Positions 32,621 through 41,844 of a stretch of 48,598 nucleotides of DNA are shown here, piece by piece. The position numbers and the translations under genes are program-made. The stretch's first letter is position 1. The number at the start of each line of letters is the position of its first letter. The stretch is from Lachnospiraceae bacterium (GTDB taxonomy: Bacteria; Bacillota; Clostridia; Lachnospirales; Lachnospiraceae): contig JAFWWB010000014.1 in NCBI GenBank assembly GCA_017518185.1, positions 1 to 48,598 on the forward strand, read 5' to 3'. The notes under the pieces were generated by a model. It did no database searches and had not been told where the DNA came from. It saw only the letters and a program-made list of their open reading frames with translations.

Positions 32621-32641
32621 GCCCCTTCGGGGGCTTTTTTT
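32621..32641 (+). terminator. Terminator of the sulfur operon
   Basis: GCCCC (32621-32625), loop TTCG, GGGGC (32630-32634) and seven T. A textbook intrinsic terminator directly after the TusA-like gene. Confidence 0.92.
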
Positions 32642-32667
32642 CTTTACTTGAATATGCTGAAATGGTA

Positions 32668-32708
32668 AAATGTCCGCAGGGCCGGAAAGGGTCCGGGACA
32701 TTTTTGTT
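32668..32708 (+). terminator. Second hairpin with T-run before the lipoprotein gene
   Basis: AAATGTCC (32668-32675) pairs with GGACATTT (32696-32703), with GGGCC/GGGTCC-like sequence between, and is followed by TTGTTT. A weak TTACTT/TAAAAT pair (16-base gap) lies just upstream. It could be a backup terminator or a leader attenuator for the lipoprotein gene. Confidence 0.5.
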
Positions 32709-32722
32709 TAAAAACAGAGAAT

Positions 32723-32760
32723 GGCATCAGGGCTCCGGCTCCTTCGGAGCCACCTCATGC
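32723..32760 (+). repeat. Stem-loop repeat B, copy 2
   Basis: GGCATCAGGGCTCC and GGAGCCACCTCATGC as in copy 1 (32306), with an extra GGCTCCTTC-type loop. It ends six bases before AGGAGA, the ribosome site of the lipoprotein gene, so folding could limit access to it. Confidence 0.6.
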
Positions 32761-32782
32761 CGAATATTAGGAGACGATCAAC

Positions 32783-34480
32783 ATGAAGAAGAGGTATCTT
32801 AACACCATCCTTCGCGGGGCAGCTCCCCTTACAGCCCTGATGCTTGCCGTGTCCGCGCTCAGCGGCTGCGGGGACGAAGGAAACGGTTCCGGCAGGGGCA
32901 GGATAGAAAAAGAAGAGGAAGAAAAGCCGACGAAGAAAGCGGAGGAGCCTGAACAGCCCGGGGATCCGGAACCTACGGAAGAGCCGGAGGCGACTCCCTC
33001 TGAGCAGCCCGGGACTGCCACGGGATATACACTGGCGGAAAGGCTCTGTGGCAGGTATTCGAAGCCTTCAGGGGACGATCCCGAAGAATACGATACACTG
33101 GAGTTCTTTGAATTCTACGGAAATGTTTATGCCTACGTGACAGCTGCCATGGATGATGGAGATTATCTTGACAGCTATTCCTTCTGGGCGGCGGAGCTCC
33201 TGCCTGATGATACGGATGGCTTCATGACAACGGGGGATTCCTGTGAGGCGACGGCTTACTGCTTTTCCGTTATGTCCAATCTGACCCGCTACTGGGATGA
33301 GGTAGAGAAGGGAAAGATCACCCTTACGGCAGACGGCGTGGAGATAAGCGGTTTTGACGGCCTTATAGAGGAAGGCAGCTACATCAGGGACGACAGGGTC
33401 GAGCACTGCTTCTACAACAGGCCGGAGGAGGGAGAGGATACTTCGCTTGTACAGGGCTTATGGAAGCTGCAGGATGCCGAATACCCGACTTACCTGGAAT
33501 TCGACGCAGAGGGAAATGTGAGGCTTTACCGCAAGGTTCCCGGCAGGGAGGTGTTCTTTGCCTGCGGTTCTGCGAAGTTCCCGGATGAGTCCACCCTTGA
33601 ACTGTATATGAATCCCATTTACGCGGGAGAGCCCATATTCCTGAGCTGCCAGTTCTTCGGCACCGGCGAGGAGAGCATCTGCATCATTCCCGATGACACC
33701 CTCGCGACCGTGGACGGTTCCGAGATCTTAAAATTCGGAACGCATGCGGTGTTCGATCCCGTAAAGCCTGAGGAGATAGAGCGGGTCACGGAGTCCGATC
33801 AAGAGGAGGGAGCCCTTTATCCTGATGCCAATACGGAGGACGTTTCGGAGATACCCCTTGATGATAATTTCTACGGCGTATGGGTGGGAGCTTTTAAGGA
33901 TTACGAAGACGCAATGGACCTTCAGGAGGTGCTCATAAACAATAACTTCGGCGATGCAGTGATAGTGGATTCCACGGATTTCTCGAACCTCAATAAGGAT
34001 CAATTCTTCTGCGTAGCCGCACAGGTCACCTATGATGAGGACGAGGCTGAGGAAACCCTTGAGGCTGCCAAGGCTGCGGGCTATACCGATGCCTATGTCA
34101 AAAACGTGGGTGATTATGTGACGGGCAGATATCTCTACACCGTATTCAGCGGGAACAACATAGACGTGCGGGACGACAAGGTGATCATCCGGGGGGTGAA
34201 GGTACACCCTGCCCATGACTTCTATTTCGAGCCCTTTGAGGAGCATTACATGGATCTGGTCATAGATAAGGATACCGTTTTCGCGGAGGAAGGAGATCTC
34301 CTGGGCTTCGGGGATGTGGCGGACAGAAAAGACGCCCTCGGCTGGGTACAGGAGAAGGCGGAGTCCCTGTATCATCCTTCCGAGACGAATGAGGATTACC
34401 TGTCGCTGATAGGCGTGTTCGAGGTGAGCATCACCGGCAGCCACATCGATACCTTCTACGGAAGCTACTGGTGGGATTAA
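32783..34480 (+). CDS. Large lipoprotein with SPOR-like domain
   Basis: The 565-residue product has a lipoprotein signal ending in the lipobox LSGC (Cys29) and a Glu/Pro/Thr-rich spacer to about residue 80. A domain of about 250 residues follows that I do not recognise; it contains the paired motifs LCGRYSKPSGDD and LVQGLWKLQDAEYPTYLEFD, which look like repeats of a lipocalin-like beta unit. Residues about 368-450 (FYGVWVGAFKDYEDAMDLQE to AYVKNVG) have the strand-helix pattern of a SPOR-like domain, known for peptidoglycan binding. AGGAGA precedes ATG 32783. It is attached to the outer face of the membrane. It follows the sulfur operon but a terminator separates them, so a shared role is unlikely. 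Confidence 0.75.
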   Translation: MKKRYLNTILRGAAPLTALMLAVSALSGCGDEGNGSGRGRIEKEEEEKPTKKAEEPEQPGDPEPTEEPEATPSEQPGTATGYTLAERLCGRYSKPSGDDPEEYDTLEFFEFYGNVYAYVTAAMDDGDYLDSYSFWAAELLPDDTDGFMTTGDSCEATAYCFSVMSNLTRYWDEVEKGKITLTADGVEISGFDGLIEEGSYIRDDRVEHCFYNRPEEGEDTSLVQGLWKLQDAEYPTYLEFDAEGNVRLYRKVPGREVFFACGSAKFPDESTLELYMNPIYAGEPIFLSCQFFGTGEESICIIPDDTLATVDGSEILKFGTHAVFDPVKPEEIERVTESDQEEGALYPDANTEDVSEIPLDDNFYGVWVGAFKDYEDAMDLQEVLINNNFGDAVIVDSTDFSNLNKDQFFCVAAQVTYDEDEAEETLEAAKAAGYTDAYVKNVGDYVTGRYLYTVFSGNNIDVRDDKVIIRGVKVHPAHDFYFEPFEEHYMDLVIDKDTVFAEEGDLLGFGDVADRKDALGWVQEKAESLYHPSETNEDYLSLIGVFEVSITGSHIDTFYGSYWWD

Positions 34481-34493
34481 AAGCCCGCTTCCC

Positions 34494-34522
34494 TTGTAAA
34501 ACATCTTTTCTTATGCTATAAT
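34494..34522 (+). promoter_or_regulatory. Promoter of the UDP-glucose dehydrogenase gene
   Basis: TTGTAA (34494-34499) and a perfect TATAAT (34517-34522) are 17 bases apart, 31 bases before the GTG start. GGAGGTGG provides the ribosome site. Confidence 0.75.
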
Positions 34523-34552
34523 AAAACGATTTTGTAAGCTGGAGGTGGACAA

Positions 34553-35878
34553 GTGAAAGTTGCAGTGATAGGAACCGGATATGTAGGCCTGGTCACGGGC
34601 ACCTGCTTTGCCGATATGGGCAACGAAGTATGGTGCGTGGATGTGGACGAGGCCAAGATAGAGAGGCTCAAAAAGGGCGAGATACCCATCTATGAGCCGG
34701 GACTTACAGAGCTGGTGCTTAAGAATTTCGGTTCCGGAGCCCTGAATTTCACTACAAAGATAGAAGAGGCGCTGAAGCGCTGCAGTATCTGCTTTATAGC
34801 AGTGGGCACTCCCATGGGTGAGGACGGCAGCGCCGATCTCAAATATGTGCTTGCCGTTGCGGACAGCATAGGAAGGCACATGCAGAGGCATATGTACGTG
34901 GTGGACAAATCTACCGTGCCCGTAGGCACTGCGAAGCTTGTGCGTGAGCATATACAGGCACAGCTTGACGCGCGTTCCTCCGACCTGACCTTCGACATGG
35001 TCTCCAACCCTGAGTTCCTGAAGGAAGGCACGGCTGTGTCGGACTGCATGAGGCCCGACCGTATAGTCATCGGCGTGGAGAGCGAGGATGCTGCCGAGAC
35101 CATGCGCGAGCTCTACAGGCATTACGTGCTGAACACCGACAATTTCATCCTAATGGATATTGCCAGCGCCGAGATGACGAAGTACGCCGCGAATTCCATG
35201 CTGGCCACCAAGATATCCTTCATGAACGAGATAAGCCGCATCTGCGAACAGGTGGGAGCGGACGTCAATAAGGTGAGGAAGGGCATAGGCAGCGACAAGC
35301 GCATAGGCTATTCCTTCATCTATCCCGGCTGCGGCTACGGCGGCAGCTGCTTCCCCAAGGACGTGAAGGCGCTGATCAAGACGGCCGAGGAGAACGGCTA
35401 CACCGCCCAGCTCCTTACTGCCGTTGAGGAAGTCAACCACGCGCAGAAGCATGTGATCGCCGACAAGGTAAAGCAGCATTTCGGCGAGGACTTAAGCGGC
35501 CTTACCTTTGCGGTATGGGGGCTTTCCTTCAAGCCGGATACCGACGACATGCGTGAGGCTTCCGCCATCACCATAATCAACGACCTTACGGCAGCAGGGG
35601 CGAAGATACAGGCTTACGATCCCAAGGCCATGAAGGAAGCACAGGAGTTCTACCTTAAGGACAATGACGCGGTGAGCTACGTGGAGCGCAAGTATGATGC
35701 GCTCAAGGGGGCGGATGCGCTCATACTCATCACCGAGTGGAAGGAGTTCCGCAGTCCCGATTTCGAGGAGATAAAGGAAGTGCTGAAGAACGCGGTGATC
35801 TTCGACGGCCGCAACATCTACGGCAGCAAGGTGGCGGCGAAGTACGGCTTCACCTACTATCAGATAGGCGTGAAATAA
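34553..35878 (+). CDS. ugd: UDP-glucose 6-dehydrogenase
   Basis: The 441-residue enzyme oxidises UDP-glucose to UDP-glucuronate with two NAD+. The N-terminal Rossmann domain begins MKVAVIGTGYVGLVTGTCFA, with YEPGL near residue 49. The central domain has NPEFLKEG, and the active-site loop is YPGCGYGGSCFPKD (catalytic Cys near 263). The C-terminal UDP-binding domain has WGLSFKPDTDDMREA. Translation starts at GTG 34553 behind GGAGGTGG. UDP-glucuronate is a precursor for capsule or exopolysaccharide, consistent with the glycosyltransferases at 15.6-18.4 kb, although the gene is on its own transcript. The UDP-GlcNAc/ManNAc dehydrogenase relatives differ in these motifs. Confidence 0.93.
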   Translation: MKVAVIGTGYVGLVTGTCFADMGNEVWCVDVDEAKIERLKKGEIPIYEPGLTELVLKNFGSGALNFTTKIEEALKRCSICFIAVGTPMGEDGSADLKYVLAVADSIGRHMQRHMYVVDKSTVPVGTAKLVREHIQAQLDARSSDLTFDMVSNPEFLKEGTAVSDCMRPDRIVIGVESEDAAETMRELYRHYVLNTDNFILMDIASAEMTKYAANSMLATKISFMNEISRICEQVGADVNKVRKGIGSDKRIGYSFIYPGCGYGGSCFPKDVKALIKTAEENGYTAQLLTAVEEVNHAQKHVIADKVKQHFGEDLSGLTFAVWGLSFKPDTDDMREASAITIINDLTAAGAKIQAYDPKAMKEAQEFYLKDNDAVSYVERKYDALKGADALILITEWKEFRSPDFEEIKEVLKNAVIFDGRNIYGSKVAAKYGFTYYQIGVK

Positions 35879-35944
35879 TACCGGAAAAGTTCCGGGATGT
35901 ATAAATAACCAAACCCTACGGGGATAAAAGAAAGGAGAAGGATT

Positions 35945-37321
35945 ATGGGATTGATCCAAGCAGCTTTGGGGGCAGGCGCAAATGTCCTCGGTAACCAGTG
36001 GAAGGAGTTCTTCTATCAGGACGCCATTCCCACTGACACACTTATGGTAGCCGGAAAGCACATGGTTACCGGACGTTCCTCCAACACCCACGGTGAGGAG
36101 AATGTCATCTCCAACGGCTCCAAGATCGTTGTGGCGGACGGCCAGTGCATGATCATCATCCAGCAGGGTAAGATCACCGAGATCGCAGCAGAGCCCGGCG
36201 AATACGAATTCAAGACCGACCTTTCCCCCAGCATCTTCGGCGGGAATCTTAAGGAAGGCCTTGTGGGCAGCTTCAAGCAGGCCCTCTCCAACTTCAGCTA
36301 CGGCGGTATGACCGGCGTGGTACAGAAGGTGTATTACATCAACACCAGGCTCATCATGGACCAGAAGTTCGGCACTCCCCAGCCCATCTATTTCCGTGTG
36401 CTGGACAGCCGCATAAACTATGATACGGATATGGCGCTGAGGGTACACGGTACCTACAGCTTCCAGATAACCGATCCCGTTCTTTTCTATACCAACATCG
36501 CAGGCAACCAGGCAAGCTGCTACAAGCTCTCCTCTATCGAGGGACAGCTTAAGAGCGAGTTCGTGGATGCACTTCAGGACGGCCTTGCGCTGGTAGCCGA
36601 GGACGGCCTCCGTCCCAGCGGCCTGCCTGCAAAGAAGCAGCAGATGGTTGCAGCAATGAACAACGTCCTCAAGGACCGCTGGGTAGACACCTACGGTATC
36701 GAGGTGCGTACCATTACCATGGCTCCTCCTACCATGAGCAAGGAGGATGAGGATTCCCTCAAGGAGCTCCAGAAGGCAGCCGCTCTGGCAAATCCCCTTC
36801 TGGCAGCAGGCTCCATGGTCAATGCACAGAACCAGGCTATACAGACCGCAGCCGGCAACAGTGCAGGCGCAATGACGGGCTTCATGGCTATGGGCATGGC
36901 TCAGAATGCAGGCGGAATGAATGCAAACAACCTCTTCGCAATGGGACAGCAGGCAGGAGCAGGCATCCCTCCCGTTCAGCAGGCAGCGCCCGCGGCACCC
37001 GCTCCGGCAGCAGCACCCGCAGCAGCTCCTGCAGCCGAGGCTCCGAAGATGGGAGCATGGACCTGCACCAAGTGCGGAACCTCCAATACCACCAAGTTCT
37101 GTCAGGAGTGCGGAGCACCCAAGCCCGCAGATACCGGCTGGACCTGTGAGTGCGGCACACTGAACAAGGCAAAGTTCTGCGCTGAGTGCGGAAAGCCCAA
37201 GCCGGCAGGAGAGCCTACCTATAAGTGCGACAAGTGCGGATGGGAACCCGAGGATCCCAAGAATCCTCCCAAGTTCTGTCCTGAATGCGGAGATATCTTC
37301 GACGACAACGATAAGGTATGA
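35945..37321 (+). CDS. SPFH domain protein with C-terminal zinc ribbons (YdjI-like)
   Basis: The 458-residue product has an SPFH/band-7 core (residues about 25-280), with motifs such as KHMVTGRSSNTHGEENVISN, FKTDLSPSIFGG and LKDRWVDTYGIEVRTITM. A Met/Ala/Gly-rich segment and an Ala/Pro linker follow (about 290-365). Three zinc ribbons close the protein: CTKCGTSNTTKFCQECG, CECGTLNKAKFCAECG and CDKCGW...FCPECG. This is the arrangement of Bacillus YdjI-like proteins, sometimes annotated as virion core protein because of old homology. There is no membrane helix. YdjI-like proteins are linked to membrane-stress responses, which is family knowledge only. AAAGGAG precedes ATG 35945. The exonuclease gene follows 16 bases later. 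Confidence 0.85.
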   Translation: MGLIQAALGAGANVLGNQWKEFFYQDAIPTDTLMVAGKHMVTGRSSNTHGEENVISNGSKIVVADGQCMIIIQQGKITEIAAEPGEYEFKTDLSPSIFGGNLKEGLVGSFKQALSNFSYGGMTGVVQKVYYINTRLIMDQKFGTPQPIYFRVLDSRINYDTDMALRVHGTYSFQITDPVLFYTNIAGNQASCYKLSSIEGQLKSEFVDALQDGLALVAEDGLRPSGLPAKKQQMVAAMNNVLKDRWVDTYGIEVRTITMAPPTMSKEDEDSLKELQKAAALANPLLAAGSMVNAQNQAIQTAAGNSAGAMTGFMAMGMAQNAGGMNANNLFAMGQQAGAGIPPVQQAAPAAPAPAAAPAAAPAAEAPKMGAWTCTKCGTSNTTKFCQECGAPKPADTGWTCECGTLNKAKFCAECGKPKPAGEPTYKCDKCGWEPEDPKNPPKFCPECGDIFDDNDKV

Positions 37322-37337
37322 TAAATAATTCTGTTTT

Positions 37338-38003
37338 ATGAACTATGTAGTATTCGACCTGGAGTGGAATCAGCCGCAGGACGGCGTGAAGACGGAGGAT
37401 CGTACCCTTCCCTTCGAGATCCTGGAGATAGGCGCGGTGAAGCTCAACGAGCGTTTTGAGATCATCGACAAATATGATCAGCTGATAAAACCCCAGGTCT
37501 ATTCCGAGATCAATTGGCGGATAAGAAAGATGCTGGACCTGAAACCGGGAGAGCTTGAGAGGGGCAGGCTCTTCCCGCGGGCCGCATCGGAATTCCTGAG
37601 ATGGTGCGGTGAGGACTTCATCTGGTGTACCTGGGGTTCCCAGGACCTGACGGAGCTCAACAGGAACATGGCATATTATAAACTGCCGCCCCTTTCCGAT
37701 AAACCGATGCCCTACCTGAACGTTCAGAAGATCTATGGCCATATGGTAGGTAATACGGCCCAGTCAAGGGCTCTGTCCACTGCGGTGGAGGAGCTGAAGA
37801 TACCCATGTATGTGCCCTTCCACAGGGCTTACGGAGATGCCTATTATACGGCAAAGATCCTGGCATGCCTGCCTGAGGATCTCCGGCAGAAGATAATATC
37901 CTTTGAAAGCGCAAAGCCGTTGTCCAAAAGAAAAGCAGCGGGACTGCGGCGCAGTCACAGGAGGCGCGTGCGCAGGGACAGCGCAGAGGAGAGTACTGTT
38001 TGA
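37338..38003 (+). CDS. DEDDh 3'-5' exonuclease (DnaQ/KapD-like)
   Basis: The 221-residue product has the DnaQ exonuclease fold. Exo I is YVVFDLEWNQ (Asp and Glu), exo II lies in FIWCTWGSQDLTEL (Asp), and exo III is FHRAYGDAYYTAKI (His and Asp, the DEDDh type). The C-terminal 25 residues are very basic (KRKAAGLRRSHRRRVRRD), probably for nucleic-acid contact. It could act on RNA ends or DNA; the similarity is to short stand-alone exonucleases such as KapD, not to the polymerase epsilon subunit. No strong ribosome site precedes ATG 37338. Its TGA overlaps the next TTG start (TTGA). Confidence 0.85.
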   Translation: MNYVVFDLEWNQPQDGVKTEDRTLPFEILEIGAVKLNERFEIIDKYDQLIKPQVYSEINWRIRKMLDLKPGELERGRLFPRAASEFLRWCGEDFIWCTWGSQDLTELNRNMAYYKLPPLSDKPMPYLNVQKIYGHMVGNTAQSRALSTAVEELKIPMYVPFHRAYGDAYYTAKILACLPEDLRQKIISFESAKPLSKRKAAGLRRSHRRRVRRDSAEESTV

Positions 38004-39928
38004 CCTACGAAGCAGCATATTCCATAGCGGCATTATTACTGTCGCTGATGATCATATATATTTTTATCAGAAGGAACAGGGTCTCTAACGCACAGAGCAG
38101 CTTGTTCCTTGCTCTTGTTATTGACAATACCATTACGGCGTCCATGCTCCTGGCGAGATGGATCATGACAAGGTACTTTAACCCGCCGGTCTGGGCACTG
38201 TCTGCCACAAGCTTTGTCTATTTCATTACTCACACGGCACTCATACTCATGATGTATCTGTATATCCAGAGCACCATACGCAGCTGGCGGGAGATACCCC
38301 GCTGGGGCAAGGTATGCGTTGTGCTGCCGATCAGCGTGATCATGCTCGTAGTCTTCCTGAACCCGCTTCTGCACTGGGTATACTATTACACTCCCTGGGG
38401 AGAGTACAAGAGGGGAGCGGGAATGGCGGCGGTCTATCTGGTGAGCCTTTATTATCTCATCCTGATAATCGCTCTCCTGATCATATACCGGCGTCTGTTC
38501 TCGATAAAACGTCTGACGGCCATCTTTTCTGCCATGACCATAGGCATGTCCAGCGTCCTTGTCCAGATGCTGCTCCCGGAAGTAAAGGTGGAATCTTTTT
38601 TCCAGACAGTCAGTGCTTTTATACTCCTGCTATTCATACAGAATCCCATGGACCAGACAGATTCCTCACTGAAAGTGCTCAGCGCTTCGGCCTTTACCGA
38701 GCGCATGCGTTCCAACTGCGTGGGCAGGAAACGCTTTGACCTTATCGAGATAATACTGGGAAACTATTCTGATTTTGAGAGGATATCGGGCATGGTCGCC
38801 GGCCGGGAGCTTCTGAAGGAGATCGCAGCCTACATCGACGGGCTTACAAATCATGCCAACGTCTATCATGTCCAGCGGAATATATTTGTAATGGAGCTGA
38901 TACAGCCCAGGCCCGGAGAGACTACCGAGCTCATAAACCTGATCGAGGCACGTTTCCTGAAGAAATGGGAGACCGGAAACGCGACGATAATACCCAGGAT
39001 CCTGAGGCTGGTACTGCCCTCCCAGATCCATGACGATAAGCTTCTTGCCGGCGTGATGCGCCGTTTTGAAAACAGCAGCTTCGAGACAAAGGTCATGACC
39101 GTGGAGGATTTCGATCTGGATAAGATCTCAAGGAACCTCCGCATAACCGGGGCCCTTATCAGAGCCGTAGAGGAGCAGAGCTTTGAGCTCCGTTTTACGC
39201 CCATCTATTCCATGGCCCTTGAGCGGGCGGTGGCAGGCGAGGTTTCCCTCCGGTTTTATGATGGCCAGCTCGGTTATGTGTATGACGAGGAGATATTCCG
39301 TTTTGCGGAACGCAGCGGCCATGTGCTGGAGCTGGGTGAGTTCATGTTTGAGCAGACCTGCCGGTTTATAAGGGACAGGGAACTGGAGAAAGAGGGCGTT
39401 TCTTTCCTTGCCCTGCGCCTCTATCCAGCAATGTGCCTTCAGTACAACATGCTGGAAAAACTGAAGGAGAGCATGGAAAAGTACGGCATTCCGGAAAGGA
39501 TGATATGCCTTATGGTCTCCGAATACACGGTGTCACGTTCCGGAGCCGCCTTCAGGGAAGGCGTGGAAGAATTCAGGAAAAAGGGCATACGTTTCTGCCT
39601 TGAGGATTACGGCAGCGGTTTTACAAGTATGACCTCCATAATAGAGATGCCCTTTTCCATAATCAAGATAAACCGGACGGTGGTCCGTTCCGCCATGGCA
39701 AACGAAAAGGCGAGAGTCACTATGGAGAGTACCCTGGTGATGGCAAGGGAGCTGGGAATGATAACAGGCGTGGACGGCATTAACGAGGCCGCTTCCTTCC
39801 GCATGATCTCGGATATGGATTGTGACATGGCAAAGGGCAACTATTTCTTTGAGGAGCTGGATCCCGAGGAATTCATAAAGGTGCTTCATATGAGCGCCGA
39901 AGCTGCGGAGAAGGGAGGTGCGGAATGA
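38000..39928 (+). CDS. Membrane protein with degenerate GGDEF-EAL domains
   Basis: The 642-residue product has about seven membrane helices in residues 1-215, then a poorly conserved GGDEF-like domain (about 225-375) and an EAL-like domain (about 380-630). Compared with the intact EAL domain of the next gene, catalytic positions are altered: the NLS motif reads LRLYP, DDYGTGYS reads EDYGSGFT, KIDKS reads KINRT, and EGVET reads DGINE. It is therefore unlikely to cleave cyclic di-GMP and may instead bind it or regulate its neighbour. Translation starts at TTG 38000 in a TTGA overlap. The next gene overlaps in ATGA form, so both EAL proteins would be made together and may form a complex. Confidence 0.85.
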   Translation: MTYEAAYSIAALLLSLMIIYIFIRRNRVSNAQSSLFLALVIDNTITASMLLARWIMTRYFNPPVWALSATSFVYFITHTALILMMYLYIQSTIRSWREIPRWGKVCVVLPISVIMLVVFLNPLLHWVYYYTPWGEYKRGAGMAAVYLVSLYYLILIIALLIIYRRLFSIKRLTAIFSAMTIGMSSVLVQMLLPEVKVESFFQTVSAFILLLFIQNPMDQTDSSLKVLSASAFTERMRSNCVGRKRFDLIEIILGNYSDFERISGMVAGRELLKEIAAYIDGLTNHANVYHVQRNIFVMELIQPRPGETTELINLIEARFLKKWETGNATIIPRILRLVLPSQIHDDKLLAGVMRRFENSSFETKVMTVEDFDLDKISRNLRITGALIRAVEEQSFELRFTPIYSMALERAVAGEVSLRFYDGQLGYVYDEEIFRFAERSGHVLELGEFMFEQTCRFIRDRELEKEGVSFLALRLYPAMCLQYNMLEKLKESMEKYGIPERMICLMVSEYTVSRSGAAFREGVEEFRKKGIRFCLEDYGSGFTSMTSIIEMPFSIIKINRTVVRSAMANEKARVTMESTLVMARELGMITGVDGINEAASFRMISDMDCDMAKGNYFFEELDPEEFIKVLHMSAEAAEKGGAE

Positions 39929-41844
39929 TAAACATCAATTTCGACATAGCTTCCCTGGCCCTGGTTTCGGTGCTGCTGATCTATTTCCAGGGCAAACGCA
40001 CCGCGGCCATGCCCAGCACCAGGATCTATTTTGCGATACTTGTGAGTCTCCTCAGTACCGGACTCCTGGATATCTTTACCGTGATCTACCGCATGTATCC
40101 GGCTATTTCCGACAGGGGGACCATGTTTGTTGTAAATGTCCTCAGCAGGGATCTGCAGCTTTATGTGATCACAGTGTTTTCGGCCTATCTTCTGTGCATC
40201 TCCATGCTGGAGGAAAAACTGGAGCCCATGTGGGTGAGCCTGGTCTATGTGCCCTATGCGATAGCTTTCCTCATGATCCCGGTCTTTGCTTTCAGAGGCT
40301 ACAGCGTGGGAGAGGAACCCTGGGAATTCAGGAGCCACCCCGTGCTTGTAATGATACTGCTGATATTCCTGATCTATTACCTGATCGTCTTTATCGTGAT
40401 AGGTCTGCTGTACGCGAAAATGCTCGGAGCGGGACGTACCTTCCACGTGGTGACGGTGGGAGTGATACTTATCGCCATACAGGCTTACGGTCTTTTCTTC
40501 CCTGACCGGCTGGCCATCTGCTTCCTGTCAGCTCTGTGCATGGTAGAAATACTCTTTACGGTACAGAAGACCGAGGATATGTTCGAGCCCTCCGATGCCA
40601 TGAAGAGAAAGTTCCTCAAGAGATCCGCAGAGCAGGATATGAGCAGGAATACTCCCTTCTATCTGGTATTCATAAAGATATTCGATCTGGGAGTCATGAC
40701 CGAGGCTCTCGGACAGGAGAATGCCGACCAGTTCCTGAAGCAGGTCACGGCCTTCCTGCTGTCGCTTCAGAGGAACGCACTCTGTTTCCAGCCGGATAAG
40801 GATGTCATGCTTGTGAAGTTGCGCACCTCTACCCAGATGGATCAGGAGAGTATACTTAAGGAGATAAGGGAACGCTTTGAGCAGCCCTGGAGGGTAGGCA
40901 CCATTGAGACCATGCTCTCGGCTGCATATGTCACGGCATCTTATCCTGACAACATAAAGAATATTGATGACCTTCATGATATAGTCACTCATCTGGACAG
41001 GCTCCAGCTTGAGGAGGGTGACGTCATAAGCGCCGATAAGCTGAACGGGGATGACAAGGACAGGCAGATACTGGAGGCCATCCGCCGGGCCCTGGATGAT
41101 GACAGCTTCCAGGTGTTCTACCAGCCCATATATTCGACACATGATAAGAAGATCATAGCCGCAGAGGCTCTGATACGGCTCTTCGATCCGGTCTACGGCT
41201 TTATCCCGCCTGAGCCCATGATAGCCATAGCTGAGCAGGAGGGTTATATACTCCGCATCGGCGAGATCGTCTTCCGTGAGGTCTGCCGCTTCTACACCGA
41301 GAATAAGCTTGACAAGCTTGGCATACAGTACATAGAGGTTAACCTTTCCGCTGTGCAGTGCATGCACAACAGGCTGGCGGAGCAGTTCCTCGATATAATG
41401 CACAGCTATAACCTTTCTTCGGATAAGATCAATTTCGAGATAACCGAGAGCTCGGCCATGATATCGAATGTGGAGGTCAGCAGAAATATCTCCCACTTCG
41501 AGCTCCACGGAGTCTCCCTCTCACTGGATGATTACGGAACGGGCTATTCAAATATTTCCTATCTGTATAACCTGCCCTTCGTTTTCATGAAGATAGACAA
41601 GTCCATTTTATGGGGCTCTGAAAATAACAAAAAAGCTGACATCATACTGCGGAATACTTTCCGCATGGCCAAGAGGCTGCGTATGAAGGTGGTCATGGAG
41701 GGCGTGGAGACCGAGGAACAGATCAAGAAGCTGCTGGCGCTGGAATGCGATTATTTCCAGGGTTATTACTTCTCCAGGCCCGTCAAAGGAGAGGAGTTCA
41801 TCGAGTACATTAAGAACTTCGAACTTCCGGAGGTGTGCGCATGA
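39925..41844 (+). CDS. Membrane-bound cyclic di-GMP phosphodiesterase (intact EAL domain)
   Basis: A 639-residue protein built like the previous one: membrane helices in residues about 1-205, a degenerate GGDEF-like domain (about 215-380) and an EAL domain (about 385-635). The EAL domain keeps the catalytic set: AAEALIRLFD, EVNLSAVQC, FEITESSAM, LDDYGTGYSN, MKIDKSIL, MEGVETEEQ and QGYYFSRP. It should hydrolyse cyclic di-GMP to pGpG. GGGAGG precedes ATG 39925. It forms a likely pair with the degenerate paralogue, and the operon continues with a rhomboid protease (ATGA overlap). The N-terminal membrane part may sense a ligand; none can be named. Confidence 0.92.
   Translation: MININFDIASLALVSVLLIYFQGKRTAAMPSTRIYFAILVSLLSTGLLDIFTVIYRMYPAISDRGTMFVVNVLSRDLQLYVITVFSAYLLCISMLEEKLEPMWVSLVYVPYAIAFLMIPVFAFRGYSVGEEPWEFRSHPVLVMILLIFLIYYLIVFIVIGLLYAKMLGAGRTFHVVTVGVILIAIQAYGLFFPDRLAICFLSALCMVEILFTVQKTEDMFEPSDAMKRKFLKRSAEQDMSRNTPFYLVFIKIFDLGVMTEALGQENADQFLKQVTAFLLSLQRNALCFQPDKDVMLVKLRTSTQMDQESILKEIRERFEQPWRVGTIETMLSAAYVTASYPDNIKNIDDLHDIVTHLDRLQLEEGDVISADKLNGDDKDRQILEAIRRALDDDSFQVFYQPIYSTHDKKIIAAEALIRLFDPVYGFIPPEPMIAIAEQEGYILRIGEIVFREVCRFYTENKLDKLGIQYIEVNLSAVQCMHNRLAEQFLDIMHSYNLSSDKINFEITESSAMISNVEVSRNISHFELHGVSLSLDDYGTGYSNISYLYNLPFVFMKIDKSILWGSENNKKADIILRNTFRMAKRLRMKVVMEGVETEEQIKKLLALECDYFQGYYFSRPVKGEEFIEYIKNFELPEVCA

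Noticed and set aside
35945-37321. Virion core protein / prophage
   Set aside because: The SPFH and zinc-ribbon layout is that of YdjI-like cellular proteins and no other phage genes are nearby.
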